A stretch of DNA of 64,000 bases from Daedaleopsis sinensis (Eukaryota; Basidiomycota; Agaricomycetes; Polyporales; Polyporaceae), in NCBI GenBank assembly GCA_033807695.1, contig CM066308.1:2356001-2420000 (forward strand), in the 5' to 3' direction. The position numbers and the translations under genes are program-made. Numbering within the stretch: the stretch's first letter is position 1; each line of letters opens with the position of its first letter. Shown here in pieces: positions 46,901 to 58,955 of this stretch. The notes under the pieces were generated by a model, which was not told where the DNA came from, did not search any database, and saw only the letters and a program-made list of their open reading frames with translations.

Positions 46901-48599
46901 ATGAAAATCCTCGGCCCCGAAACACCACAACATTACATCCACAAGCTCAATGCAGAGCAGAAGCCTTGGTACCTACGCCCCAACTACGACCAGTCAGACA
47001 TCCTCATCGACCCCGACGGTGCTGTCCGTGCTGGCACACCTAGTGCTCTCGTTGAGCGGCTGACGGCTCATGAAGTCGGCGGTAGGTTTCATGTGGTTTC
47101 GTTTGATTGGCCGTGACTCATTGGCGTATCAGACCCGCCATTTATCAAGAATTTCCTCATGACCTTCAAGTCCTTTATGTCCGTCGACGACCTGTTCGAA
47201 CTGTTGACGAAACGCTTCTGGATTCAACCGCCTCCAAATCTGAAGCCGAATGAGCTTGAAGAGTGGACCCGTCTCAAGCAGCAAGTCATTCGCATGCGGT
47301 GAGTCTGGCTTGGTTAGTCTGTCATATCGAGCGATGCACTAACCACATGCGTCGCAGTGTGTTGAACACCTTCAGGACAATGGTGACGGACGATGACATT
47401 CTGGAGAAGGAGGATATGTATATCTTGTCGCGGATGAAAGACTTCGCCTCACACGAGGAAGTTGTCACGTTCGCCGCGGCAAAGCAACTCCTCATCCTCA
47501 TCGAGAGAGCGGTATGCCAACCAACACCTTCCTCAATACGCACAACTAACACTTTCCGATTATCAGCAACGCGGTGGTGATGCCTCTATCAAGACCACGA
47601 ACACGGTCCCGCTCGCACCTCCAGCGCCTATTCTACCAAAGTCTACGAAGAAGCTGAAGCTGCTCGACATCGATCCGCTCGAGCTGGGGAGGCAACTTAC
47701 TCTTATGGAGGCCGCGCTGTACAAGAAAATCCGACCTATGGAATGCTTACAACGATCGCGTGAAGCAAAGCCTGGGAAGACGCCGGATAACATCACCACC
47801 ATCATCCAGCTGAGCAACAGGGTACGTCTACTTTTAGTATGAACGAGAGCCATTCTCAATGCGCATGTTTTAGATTGCGAACTGGGTGGCGGAGTCTGTG
47901 CTCGCTCGGGAAGATTCACAGAAACGCGCACGAGTGGTTAAGCATTTCATCAATGTCGCGGACGTGAGTGCGCTTACAAGGTTATAACTCTGAAAGGCTG
48001 CTGATCGTTAATATGTATACAGCGGTGTCGCGTGCTGCAGAACTTCTCAACGATGACCGCAGTCATCTCTGGGCTGAACACCCCACCTATTCGTCGACTG
48101 AAGCGGACATGGGAGCAAGTCAATGCGAAGTTCATGTCCCAGCTCAAGGTCTGCGAGTCAACCATTGACACTAACAAGAACTTCAACAACTACCGATCGC
48201 TGCTGGCAAGGATCCAACCTCCTTGCGTGCCCTTCATCGGTGCGTCTGTCTCTGCTAGACGGACTGGAAGTCTGTGCTGATAATATCTTAGGTGTCTACC
48301 TCACCACGTTGACATTCATCAACGATGGAGCGGAAGACAAGCTCGCTGGAAACATGATCAACTTCCGCAAGCGCCAAAAGGCGGCAGAGGTCATCCAGGA
48401 CATCAAGCGCTGGCAGGCGAAGCCGTACAACTTCCAGACAGTAGCATCTGTGCTGACCTATCTGGAGGAGTCCTTCCAGTTATATCAGGACGGCATCGAC
48501 TACGGAGACCAGTTCTGGAACCTCAGTCTCGAGCGAGAGCCTCGTGAGCGGGAAGACGAGAAGATGGCCAGGCTGCTGCAGGAGAGCGGCTTCCTATAG
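43945..48599 (+). CDS. CDC25: Ras guanine-nucleotide exchange factor with SH3 and WW modules
   Basis: This is a Cdc25/Sos-type activator of Ras acting at the plasma membrane upstream of cAMP and MAPK signalling. The first ATG in frame is at 43945 (MYDPQASISYDQSQ). An SH3 domain follows: FFCRALYDYQTEDSSSLSFR, GWWDGLLNDERGWFPSNYV. A WW-like module (HHDFWVPQVSQDGR, then IFYVNTQTGQQSRDLP) precedes a full WW module PEPWVRRLADDGMSYYYMNK with ISWTVPE. A Ser-rich linker and a helical middle part lead to the RasGEF_N region (PPFIKNFLMTFKSFMSVDDL) and the catalytic core: LDIDPLELGRQLTLMEAALY, NRIANWVAESVLAREDSQKR, NFSTMTAVISGLNTPPIRRL, YLTTLTFINDGAEDKLAGNM. It ends at 48599. The catalytic motifs are intact. 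Confidence 0.92.
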
Positions 48600-49201
48600 A
48601 CGAGAGCTCGAGGCGTGTGTGTGTGTTGTAGCGTGCGTGCCCCGTCCCCCTCTCTCTCCTCCCGTGACACCTCCCCTCCGACTACTACTTGTACGCCCCT
48701 TCTTTTTGCGCGCGCTCATTCGTGTCCCTGTCCGTACCATGCTTTGTGTATTTGTGTTCTGCCGTTCGCATCTGACTTATCCCGACTACATGCTGTACTA
48801 GTAGCTACCACTACTCCCGGACTAAGATCATGCTGGATAATGCAACAGTCTCAGGTGTGAGATGCGGTCTGTGTCCTGTCTTGATGCCCATGCCCGTACA
48901 TATATGTATCCTTCTGTTCTGCTTCACCGTAATGGATTTCATTCTTGTTCTTACTCTCCGTTGTCGCTGTGAATTCTGCAGGTTCGTCCCACCCGGAGGT
49001 TGCCCGGAGGATAGGATCGGGAGCGGAGCGCTAATCGACAAAGCGCCTACGCGGTCACATGACGTAGTGCGTGAGAAAGCGCGAGAACCGCGAAACAGCG
49101 GGATGGGCGTCTGAACCTGAGCTGAACTCTACCGTAACCACACAACCTGCCTTGCACCACTAGAATACAGCCTGGACTAACTATCTCTGTCTTGTCTGAA
49201 C
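48600..49201. other. Intergenic, no gene seen
   Basis: 3' flank of the Ras exchange factor, with T-rich and C-rich stretches near 48640-48720, and the promoter of the next gene. Nothing coding. Confidence 0.4.
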
Positions 49202-50121
49202 ATGTCTATGCCCCATCGCTCGTCCTCTAAGGTGCTCCATACTCATCTGCATATGCCAAGCTAATACTAATCCGCCGCACTAGCAGGGCAAACGCCACGG
49301 ACAGAAACCATACGCTAAAATCAAAGACGCTAAACCGTCTCAGCGTGGTCTCTCCGCATCCAGCTCATCGTCGTCGCAGCTTTCGGCATCATCCTCTCGT
49401 CATCTACCAGCATCATCCACCTTCCGCGAGAAAGCTTTGCACTTGATTCGCAAGAGATACCCGCGCTTCAAGCCGCGGAATGACTTTGACATACTGACCC
49501 TCTCATCGGGTGTATATGACGTACCCGAGGACGATATCTACAAGTGGTTGGATGAGGAGCTCGCTGTCCAACTATCAATCGACGGTAACACCAAGGAGTG
49601 CATGGACTGGGCTACAGAAGTGCTGAGTTTCCGCGGGCCGGTCACAGGGGTTCGCCTGTCTTTTTCTCTCCCTGGATCATTCTTAATCATATATCTTCTA
49701 CTTCTAGATCAAACCATTGCCAGGCGACCCCGACGTTTTCGTCCGTCGCATCCCTAACTCGCCGTACTCTCTGCGTCTCTTCCCCGGCGCTCTCCGCTTG
49801 CAGGAGTTCTGTATGGACTTCATCGAAACCTCTACAGGCAAGGCGGTGAACTCGCCTTTCAAGTTCGAGTTGTTCACGAGACCTGATGGGCTTGGCATGA
49901 CTCCAAGTTGCCGAGTTATCTCTATGGAACGTACGTTCGGGATCGCTCAGAAAGACATCCGCCCCGGCGAGGAGAAGTTCGTTCTGCGTGATGGGATGGT
50001 ATGCACCCTGGTGCGCCCGGGGCACAAGGATGTACAGTTTACTGTTCCTACCCGCGCTGCGACCATCCCCGGAACCGGGTTGCAAGATGTAGACGAACTC
50101 GACTTGCCCCGTGTGATCTAG
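49202..50121 (+). CDS. Conserved-looking protein of unknown function
   Basis: Not recognised. The start is MSMPHRSSSK at 49202; after a first intron comes GKRHGQKPYAKIKDAKPSQR, a basic and then Ser-rich region (LSASSSSSSQLSASSS). Exon 2 continues FREKALHLIRKRYPRFKPRN, DFDILTLSSGVYDVPEDDIY and KWLDEELAVQLSIDGNTKEC. After a second intron: IKPLPGDPDVFVRRIPNSPY, SLRLFPGALRLQEFCMDFIE, then a beta-rich end with ISMERTFGIAQKDIRPGEEK and VRPGHKDVQFTVPTRA, stopping at 50121. Regular exon structure and even amino-acid use argue that it is real. No membrane segment or signal peptide. Confidence 0.7.
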
Positions 50122-50549
50122 TCGCCCATGTCGGTTGTTGTGGACGTACACGAACCACATCACTTTACACTGGATCGTAGTGTCGTTTCGGCCAAAGTTC
50201 GCCTGCCAGTGCATATGATATTGTACACTATGCTACCAGTGACAATTTGGATCCCATGATGTAGTACTTACCCCTCCTTACTGGCAGAAAGAATCCCTCC
50301 ATTCTGAGAAGTTTGGATATTCACGAAAACAGTCCCCCCTCCCCCGCCCCTTCGAGCTAGTGCAGACATCACTCAATGCGAGCGTTGTCATTAGCAGACG
50401 TTGTCCGATTTAAAGCGCTTAAACGGGGAAGCGAACGCGCCCGCGTAGTGCGCGCGTAAGTCCGACTTACTCCAAACCACCATCACCTACGCGTGCTCGC
50501 GTCACCACCGCGCCTCGACGGACCAACTCGGTCTGATCTGCACATCCCA
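50122..50549. other. Intergenic, promoter of DAD1
   Basis: Contains a C-rich tract (CCCCCCTCCCCCGCCCC, near 50334-50350) and a GC-rich run of CGCG near 50428-50456 upstream of the next start. No gene. Confidence 0.4.
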
Positions 50550-50978
50550 ATGGAAGAAGACAGTTCATTCTTCGAGAAAGAGCGCGACAGGCTCATCGCC
50601 GAGATCACCAGCGTAAGTAGTGCACCGACCGTGTTCAAATTCTTCAAGTCGCACGAATCTCACGCCGCCCGTTCGCATCGCGCGCGATCTGCACCCATTA
50701 TCTTTTAATAGGGATTCGAGGAGCTGCTACCGTCGAGCAACAACCTCAACCGCAAGCTCGAGGAGGTGCTCGGGATGACCCGCGAATACGAGACCATCGC
50801 CGCGCTCTGGCAGAGCTTCCACGAGCTCATGCGGGGCCACAAGGACGACGGGGACCTCTCCAGTGGCGATGCCGCCGAGCAGCCGCACGGGCTCCCTGGC
50901 ACGGGTGGGCACGTCCTGGCAGGATCCAAGTCGGGTGGGGGCGGGGGCGCACACGAGGAGCAACAACAGGATTCGTGA
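50550..50978 (+). CDS. DAD1: DASH complex subunit Dad1
   Basis: Dad1 is a small subunit of the DASH/Dam1 ring that couples kinetochores to spindle microtubules in fungi. The start ATG is at 50550 ([10 protein letters not shown]), followed by [11 protein letters not shown], which splices over one intron to [20 protein letters not shown] and [20 protein letters not shown], the conserved helix of the family. A short low-complexity tail rich in Gly ([15 protein letters not shown]) ends at 50978. The length of about 110 residues is slightly longer than yeast Dad1 because of the tail. The gene is convergent with PKC1. Confidence 0.88.
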
Positions 50979-51274
50979 TTCGTGATTGTATGATATAGTA
51001 CGAGGTACACGGTCTGGTACAGGAGGTATATGCGGCATACCCTTTCGTAGCTATATACAGCGTGGTGCCAATGGCAAGAGCGGCGTGAAAGGTGCCGGTG
51101 AGACGTGAGGCGTGGGGCGTGAGGATACATTGGGGTTGGAACTTCGTAGTCAGGCGTCTGCGGGTGTCAGCAACAACAACAGGTATCCAAGTACAGCGGG
51201 GAGCGAAGGCTGACAGAATGCGACGAAAGGGGCAAAACGTAATAAGTATTGTGAACGTGAGGAGCGCGGGGCCC
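50979..51274. other. Convergent 3' region of DAD1 and PKC1
   Basis: No gene of its own; a long minus-strand open frame that crosses it is an overlap artefact of the PKC1 end. Confidence 0.4.
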
Positions 51275-54200
51275 TCAAATGTCGGCCCAGGTCGCCACCC
51301 AAGAGAAGCCGTTGAACTCGGCCTGGTCTCGAGAAGACAGCTGGGTGTGCACTGGTGTGAGCGTCGGCTGCTCCTTGGTGAACTCTTCGTCGAAATTGCT
51401 CGTGTCTGCACTTCCGTTCTGATGCGAAAGACTGTAAGGCACTTATACCAGCAGCATAATGCAGCGAAATGACATACGATGGTGGGGAAATATGGCGGGG
51501 GTATGCGTTTGTGAAGGACATCGTCGAAGTTGACATCCTTGAAGAACGGATGTCTCTTGATCTCTTCTGCATCGCCCTTGCCCGAACCCAGGCGGCGCGA
51601 GGGGTCACGGGTCAACAGCTGGAATTTGCTAGTCAGATCACAACTAAGATCGTGCTAAGATGTTTTTGCTAACCTTCTGCAGGACTGAGACAGCGTCGCG
51701 AGGCATCGTGATCGGGTACAAAGGCTCGTCCTCAAGGATCGCGTCGAATATTTCGTCCTCGTCGTCTCCGCGGAATGGAGACTGCCCGAGCAACATCTCG
51801 TACATGAGGACACCGAATGCCCACCAATCAACGGCACGGCCGTAGCGCTGCTCCAAAAGAATCTGTTGTTTTCAAGGATGGCGTCAGGATAGACACGGCA
51901 GAATGAGATCAGCACAACGTACCTCCGGAGCCATGAACTCGGGCGTCCCGCAGAAGGTGCTAGTCGTCGAGCCGAACCACATCTCTTCCTTGCAAAGACC
52001 GTAGTCGGCAACCTTGACATGACCGTCAAGCGTGAGCAGGATGTTGTCGAGCTTCAAGTCACTGCAGTGGCATGCATTCAGTGCGAAGCGCATGGTCGAT
52101 GCGATATGTTGGACTGACCGGTAGATGATGCCGTTCGCGTGGAAGTACTCGAGTGCGAGAAGCACCTCGGAGGCGTAGAACTTCGCTTGCCGGAGCGAGA
52201 ACTGCTTGCGCTGGATGTGCAACATAAGATCACCACCGCTGACGTATTCCATGACGAAGTAGACACGGGTCTCGGTCTGGAAACATGAGTGCAGCCCCAG
52301 CAAGAAGGGATGCCGTTCGCGCGCTGCCGCGAGGAACACGCGCTTCTCGGACCGTGTGCTGGATAAAGGGCGACATGGTAAGTGAATGAATGAATCCAAG
52401 AACACAATCAGCGACAAAAGGGTGACATCCGTGAGAAGTCATGGGGCGAAAAAATGCCGACGAGATAGAAGACAGCGAGATGAGCGCACCTCTCGACTTC
52501 GTCGTTGTCGATGATGAACTCCTTCTTCAGCACCTTGATCGCATACAAGCTGCTCGTCTTCTTCTCCTCCGCCAACATGACCTTTCCGAAATTACCCTTA
52601 CCGAGCACGGCCAAGAAGTTGAAGTCGTCCAGTCCGACCTTCCGCTTGCGCGCAGGCGGTCGTTGCTGCTGCTGCTGCATCCCCTGCTGCTGCGGCACGG
52701 GGGGCAACGACGGCTGCCTGTCTCCTGGGGACATTCGAGGAGGAATGCCCTGAGCGGGACTCATTGGGAGCGAGGACTGCTTTTGCGGCAGCTGCGGGGG
52801 TAGCGGGATGTTCTTGTAGACAGAAAATGGTCAGAACGCCACTGACGAGGCGCGCGTCGGACATACCTGGTAGCCGTCAGGGCCTGGCGGCATCCCTGAT
52901 ACAGGGACTCCAGGGAACCCAGTTTGAGGCTCGGTCGGGAACGGGGGGGCCATAGGTTGACGTGGCGGTCGGGCCTGAGCCTGCTGTGGCGGGTATGGGC
53001 CAGGGGGCATCATTTGTGGAGGCAATGGCACTTGCTCGCGCGCCGGGCTTTGGCGGTAATCTGGCGGCACCTGCTGCTGGATATGCTCACCGATGTGCAT
53101 GCGATCCATGTCGTCGATAGGCATGTGAGGCTCGGGTGCGCCCATGGGGTGCTGAGGGGGGTACTGTTGCTGCGGCGAGACACGGGCTCCGGGCTGCAGC
53201 GTCTGGCGGCGTTTCTGCTCCTCCTTGCGGCGGGATACCTCGCGAGCCTCCCTAAGTAGCGCGTTCGCAGTCTCCATGGACATACCGCAGAAGTCCGGGA
53301 CGAGGTGCGCGCAATTGGCATGGCAGGTGATGTCGCACTCGGTGCACCGCCGTGCGTTCTTGCGGCCGAGAGGCAACATGTACCCGCAATGGCAGCACCA
53401 GTTCGCGCCGATGTTGTTGATAGGCTCGAATCGGTGGGGAATGCGGTGGTTGATCTTCTCCGAGTCGTCCTCCTATATAGGTGAGAATAGAGAACCACTT
53501 AGCCATGAATCACGACCTGACAACAACGGTGATACCACTTACACCTGTATTTGACTTTGAGATACATTTCGTCACCACTTTTTCGTAGCACTTCTTGTGA
53601 CAGGTGTATCGACAGTCCTCGCATTGATAGCCGAGCGCGTTGAGTAAGAACTCGTTGCAAAAAGCGCATAGAATGATCTGGTAGAACTGGCGTTGGACGA
53701 ACTTGTGGCCGTTCATCTCGTGCACCTCGTCCTTACGCTTGCGGACAGCACCTTGACGTCCGAGACCTCCAGGGGCGTCCAGTGGCCGCTTCCTGACATT
53801 CTCCTTGACTGTGGAAGCTATCAAAATCCAATGTCATATGCCATATACGCGTCTGCTTACTGAAGTTCAGGCGCAAGGCGAGCGCGCCCGCGGGCTCGAT
53901 GGCGAACCACGCATCGATACCCTCGGACCCCGCCATACCTGCCCCCATAGGACCACCCATGGGAGCGACTTGTACGTCGCCGAAGATTGGAGCGTTCATG
54001 TCACTCGTGCTTCCTGCCTGTCCCGCAAATCCTGCCGCGTCGCCATTCATCGCACCCGCAGTGACCCACCCGCCCTGGCCGCTTTCGATCATCACCTTCT
54101 GCCTCCTCTGCGCCTCCACAAGATCGTTGATTTTGATCCACAACAAGCCGATGAGCTGGGGATGCTGTTCGCTTGCCTGCTTGTCATAAACGGCAATCTC

Positions 54201-55279
54201 GACTTCGTTGGCTTTATCGATAGTGATCTCGAAATTCTCCATCCAGCGGTCGGTCTTCGTAGGGTGCGAACGAGCGCGCTGCGTGCCTTCAACGCGGAAC
54301 GAAACAAAGGTCTCGACCTGCTTTGACGCGGAACGGGAGCGGAATGTCGATACGATCGGTGTATGGTCTAGCTCTCGAGCCCCCTTCAAGGTGACTTGAA
54401 GCTTGCCAGAGAGAGGTTTTGAGCGTAAGTTATCCTTGCGCTCGCCGTCGACACCGGGGCCGGCGGGTCCCGGCACTACGAGTTCACTTAGCGAAATTCA
54501 GATATGCCCCGATGCTCGCTTACCTGAATCGTCCTCTTCCTCGACATCATCCAGGATGTGCAGCGTTTTGTAGCGCTTGAGAGCAGACTGGAGAAGCTGA
54601 ATCTTACGGTCACTCTCGACACGTTTGCTCTCCGCATCCTGCCTCGACTTCTTGTCTCCGTCAGCCTGGTACAGCTTGGCCATCTTGTCAATGCCGCGTT
54701 TGTACTGCATCTCGACCTGAAGTTTGTATTCGAGCTGGTGGAGCATTCGGGATATCTTCGCGGTCGTATGCGGCGTGTCGGCTTTGATGAGGTCGAGGTT
54801 TGTGTAGGTCTTCGGCTTGGGGGCATATGGATCTTCCCCGGGAGACCCGCCAATTGGGGTCATTTCGGGAGAGCGCCCGCCGCGAGCAGCGTACTCGGAG
54901 GCGGAAGACGTACCAGAAAAGCGGGCGTCGGGCGGGCGACCCATCCAGGGAGATTGTGGGAGGCCACCCTGGGAGGAGCTGGTGCTGCTGGATCGGGCGT
55001 GATCGTCACCTCGTTGCTGGGCCATCTTGCGAGATTGGAGCTCGCGGAGAGTGTCCTCAAAATAAGAGAGCGACCGTTCCGCCTCACGAATCTTGGCGTC
55101 GTTCTTGCGTAGGACGTCAGGGTTGCTAGTGGCCTGCCGAATGAGCCTGGAGGCCTCGAGCATCTTGCGCTCCGTCTCGATGCGCTTGTAGACATCCTGT
55201 ATCTTCTGGTCCAGCTCGTGCGCCTGTTGTGGTTGTGAACGGACTGCGAGGTATGATGGGAACGCTGTCGGCATACCAT
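51275..55279 (-). CDS. PKC1: Protein kinase C, cell-wall integrity kinase
   Basis: Fungal Pkc1 is activated by Rho1 and phosphatidylserine and drives the cell-wall integrity MAPK cascade. The N-terminus has two HR1 repeats: [20 protein letters not shown] with [20 protein letters not shown], and [22 protein letters not shown]2-like region follows ([20 protein letters not shown]), then two C1 zinc fingers ([40 protein letters not shown]) and a Pro/Gln-rich linker. The kinase domain has [28 protein letters not shown] across a splice, [12 protein letters not shown], and activation loop [17 protein letters not shown] in place of DFG is usual for fungal Pkc1. The AGC tail includes TPVHTQ (turn) and EFNGFSW (hydrophobic motif), ending WADI at 51275. 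The ATG at 55279 directly precedes a GTATGC donor; a second ATG at 55274 would give a longer N-terminus. Confidence 0.93.
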
Positions 55280-56170
55280 GGCGGTCTCTGGTGTGTGGTG
55301 CTCACAAAGGCGGGTCGGATTGGGAGACGATGGCGGGCTGTGAGGGAGAGGAAATAGGCTGAGTGAGGAGGGCGGTGATTGTGTGTATCTGCTTGCCTCA
55401 CCGCCACTGGCCGAGATAAGATTCTTATCACCCGCGCTCCTCTTCCTTCAACCACCACCATGGCCTTTTTTCCCACGGTCCCTGACTTGTTGGAGCGGTC
55501 AAACCGGGGTCATCATATCGAATCATCTGCTTACATGGCCGAATTTTAACACTACCTAGTGGCGGCGTTACGCCCTAGACCACAGTCTTGAAGCGTAGGG
55601 AGTGGTGGTCTACATATGATGCTAGGGAGAGAAACATATTGGTGAGCCCACAACTCGTACAGCTATAGTCCATAGCATCCGAACATCTATGCTGCGACCC
55701 CGAGTGTCGACATGCGACACTCACAATCAACTATGGAGATCTGTCGAGCAATGCAACGACACAAGTTCGGTGTTGTTTAACGGATTACACATGGTAAGTC
55801 AGATAAGAACCAGAGCGCGGTTGTCCGCTGAGCCACTATCCACACCATAACGGTGATGAGTACCTCGGTACATAATGCAGCTCAGCTGCATGAGCCCATG
55901 CTTATGTGCAATGCACGGTAGGCCTACCGTGACTCAGCTCACCCCTCGAGGGGCCGCATACGTCGCGCATGCGAGCTACCTCCGGCAGCTATAACGCACA
56001 ACCGGTCGTGACCGAAGTATGGAATACTCTCACGTCGAGGTGCCTATAACACCCCACTCACCTAGTACCCACCTTGGTTGACTTTGCTCCTGCCCAGGTG
56101 CGTGCCCCTACCTTTGTTGCCCGACACTCCCGCACGGCGCGCCTGAATCAGTCCTAACAGTCTCACTACA
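55280..56170. other. Gene-poor stretch upstream of PKC1
   Basis: PKC1 promoter side. Only very short open frames are present. Composition becomes AT-richer and less gene-like from here to the right end. Confidence 0.4.
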
Positions 56171-56620
56171 ATGGACCCTCATGCCTACATACGTGGCTCC
56201 GCTACTCCTGGCAGTGCGGATGCTGTCGTTGCAATCAGTTGCAAGTCACTCCGGCGTATCGTCCGCCAGAAGAAAAACCATATTTTCCGCCGTTTCCACA
56301 TCCCAACCAACATCGAACGACTTTGGTTCTTCGATAGGACCTCCACATATGCTATCACACACTTCGCAGTTATTAGTGAAGCCAAACGTCCGGGCGAAAT
56401 CAACGACCCGACCATGCTGGGTAATGTCGATTTCGATAACGACCTCTATGGTCGAGGCGCGAGAGCATATGAGATTCTCTCGCTTAGCGTCCTCCTGGTG
56501 CCGATAACACTGGACGAGATCAGAGAACATGGAGGCCCGTCGACTGGAAGGGGATGGGCTATTTTCTCTGAAGATTGGGCGGATAGGGCCTTTGCAGGAG
56601 GTATAGTGGGTGTGTATTAG
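56171..56620 (+). CDS. Small PUA/ASCH-like protein
   Basis: A single open frame of 149 codons beginning MDPHAYIRGSATPGSADAVV. The core reads KNHIFRRFHIPTNIERLWFF, TSTYAITHFAVISEAKRPGE, NDPTMLGNVDFDNDLYGRGA and AYEILSLSVLLVPITLDEIR. A basic strand, an aromatic strand that follows it, and the I-ERLWFF and YAI-HFAVISEAKRPGE spacing recall the PUA-like ASCH fold, thought to bind nucleic acid or modified bases, but this assignment is by overall feel rather than by a diagnostic motif. The end (FAGGIVGVY) may be shortened by an unseen intron at the GGAGGTATAGT near 56598. Confidence 0.6.
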   Translation: MDPHAYIRGSATPGSADAVVAISCKSLRRIVRQKKNHIFRRFHIPTNIERLWFFDRTSTYAITHFAVISEAKRPGEINDPTMLGNVDFDNDLYGRGARAYEILSLSVLLVPITLDEIREHGGPSTGRGWAIFSEDWADRAFAGGIVGVY

Positions 56621-57312
56621 CTCGCTCCTTATCCCTGTACAATGTCTCGACGACACGAAGGAACTACATCGAACTGAGACCTAGAACGCTTACCCCTCTT
56701 TGGTCTCTACTTTCTCCCACCTCACCAACCACCTGTCCATGATAGATGAACCTTACATCTATCACGCTCAGGCAAAACAATGTACTATTCCAACGTCCGT
56801 AAATCCTAGCGTATATCAGACTCGAATGATGTATATCAATTTGGGTTGATCTTGTTCGGATATCGCTTAGTCACCTGGCGCGCTTATCCGTCGGTCCAGA
56901 CCGGCGATCCATCCACGTGGCTACACTTCCCATTTACAATTATAGTAATGCATCTATTCCAGAGGCGGAGAAATAATATGCACCCTGAGTCCGCCCACTG
57001 ACCCTATGCGCAACACAACCCTTAGTCTCAACGTCATCTGAACACATCATTATGTGCACCGAGTCCCCTGATGTTTTTTCCAGGCTATACGCATGATTAT
57101 GTGGGCCTGCACAATAAGCGCCATAATATATAACCCCAGCCTGTGCATTCCTCAACATGCACTGACGGCTGGTCCGCCCTCCAACTCACTCCTTCATCCT
57201 CACTGTTAATCCTCCGCTCTTTGTCCCCGCCAGACTCCGCCCGCCTTTTGCCGGCGGACACAACACCCTGTGAACTTGCACACTCCCAGGGCTCGTGTCT
57301 TGAACACCCACC
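56621..57312. other. Intergenic, no gene seen
   Basis: Short open frames only, no recognisable features. A CCACCAT context precedes the next start at 57313. Confidence 0.4.
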
Positions 57313-58041
57313 ATGCTGTCTACCCCCCAAATCGTCTCGTCGAGCGTCCAGACCATTGACCCAGCTCTCCTTCATGCTCCTCGCCCTCGCACGCAACCCA
57401 TACCCATTCTTGCACAATGGACGGGCTTTGCGGAGGACTCGAAGAAGAAGACGGGAGTCAAGAAGCAGCACCTATACACCCTCGTGGTCCCCCCTCCCAT
57501 CCCCCTCTACGACGGTGCCCCCGTTAGCATCCTGGCGATTTCCCGAGCATGCTATCACATACCTGCTGCTCCAGTAAACTGCCTGGACACATACGACCCC
57601 CATGTCCTTGGCTGCATCGCTCTCATCTCTCCCGTATCGGCTGATCGAGCAGCAATCACTATCGTCAATGAATGCAACAATAATCCCGTCGAAGTCGTTG
57701 TACTTGACGTACCACTCCTTCCCTCCATCGTCCATCATACCCCCTGGAGCCTTGAATACCAAGAAACCCTACCGTCCCATGCGCCCAACCCCACCATGAC
57801 CTGGCAGTTCATCCAAGTGAGGCCGGGCGAGTGTACGGGGACGGTCTGTCCAATCCCTCCCTACTGGGATAAGGATTTGACGACGGACTGGGTGAAGGAA
57901 GGGGACACTAGCTCAGAAGGAGAGGCAGATGAACAGGCCAAACCGGCGAAGAGGTACAAAGTGACCACGAGAGGAGCTTACGGGACCAGAGGACGTCGAG
58001 GAGGTATGAAGGGCAATGCAAACTGGCGTCCGCGCAAATAA
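57313..58041 (+). CDS. Intronless protein of unknown function with RGG-like tail
   Basis: An uninterrupted frame of 242 codons. The start MLSTPQIVSSSVQTIDPALL is in a good context (CCACCATG). The middle is Pro and Val-rich: LHAPRPRTQPIPILAQWTGF, KKQHLYTLVVPPPIPLYDGA, ISRACYHIPAAPVNCLDTYD, then VEVVVLDVPLLPSIVHHTPW. The C-terminus is acidic (EGDTSSEGEADEQAKPAK) and then basic and glycine-rich (GAYGTRGRRGGMKGNANWRP), a composition common in RNA-binding tails. I cannot name a family. The lack of introns is unusual beside its neighbours, so a retro-copy or a lineage-specific gene are both possible. Confidence 0.55.
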   Translation: MLSTPQIVSSSVQTIDPALLHAPRPRTQPIPILAQWTGFAEDSKKKTGVKKQHLYTLVVPPPIPLYDGAPVSILAISRACYHIPAAPVNCLDTYDPHVLGCIALISPVSADRAAITIVNECNNNPVEVVVLDVPLLPSIVHHTPWSLEYQETLPSHAPNPTMTWQFIQVRPGECTGTVCPIPPYWDKDLTTDWVKEGDTSSEGEADEQAKPAKRYKVTTRGAYGTRGRRGGMKGNANWRPRK

Positions 58042-58955
58042 CTTTCCTACCCGGAAGATGTCCCTCTTTATACTGCTGCACGTACTCCTTCACACATTAC
58101 TAAAGCTACGACTCATCATTGATCCGTCTGGGCAACCCTGCATGAGCCATATAGTGTTTCACCTACTCATGGACGTGTGCTCGTACTCATTCGACCCTTC
58201 CTGACTGATTACCTGATACTGGTTACGACTACCCAATGACTACTTATGTCTCCGACCGAATATCAGACTATGGCCGTGATACTGAATTTTTCAGGGTGCA
58301 CAAAGCATTAGAACAAACCTAAGCAGCATTACCCGAGATACCCGAAACACTCGTAGATACTGTATAGCCCACACACCCATATGCGCTCAAGCCACCTATT
58401 GAAACTCACACGCCTGGACTGGGCTGATATACTGTCTCAAACCGCTTCACATCGCTAGGATATAAAATATGTCTCCCACCCTCGTTCCGCACGAATACTA
58501 CCCTCACGGTACCACATGCTATTCACTGCATTATACCGAACTATGCCTGTTTCTAGTCTCTATACCGCCCATACAAACCCTACTGCAAGACAATTCACAT
58601 AAGTATGCTAGCACGATTTCCGAGGTCCAAATTACACACAGTGTGCCAGCCCACCGACCCTTGCAGAACCGATCCTGATATACAAATTGGGACTAAGCCC
58701 CACTTAGACCCCGAGATTCCCGGAGAAGGATTGACCGGCCCGTATACCGATACTATCGGATAACTCCACAACCCTATTAGTCGGGCCGTCTCGAGCCGTG
58801 CGTCGCCACGAGCAGTACAGGATGCGCATCAAATAATCTGATTTCCCGAGACGTCAATGCAATCATGTTTCGCACTACTATACATGATCTCTGGACTATC
58901 GAAACTCAATGCAGGTCAAGAAACACGACCACTATTTCAAAGACTCGCAACGATA
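58042..58955. other. Intergenic, no gene supported
   Basis: AT-rich, with only short open frames. A 69-codon plus-strand frame at 58469-58678 has no distinguishing features. Confidence 0.4.

Noticed and set aside
50827..51615. A 262-codon minus-strand open frame joining the DAD1 and PKC1 ends
   Set aside because: Only its start ([20 protein letters not shown]) is PKC1; the remainder lacks any feature and crosses the DAD1 3' exon antisense.
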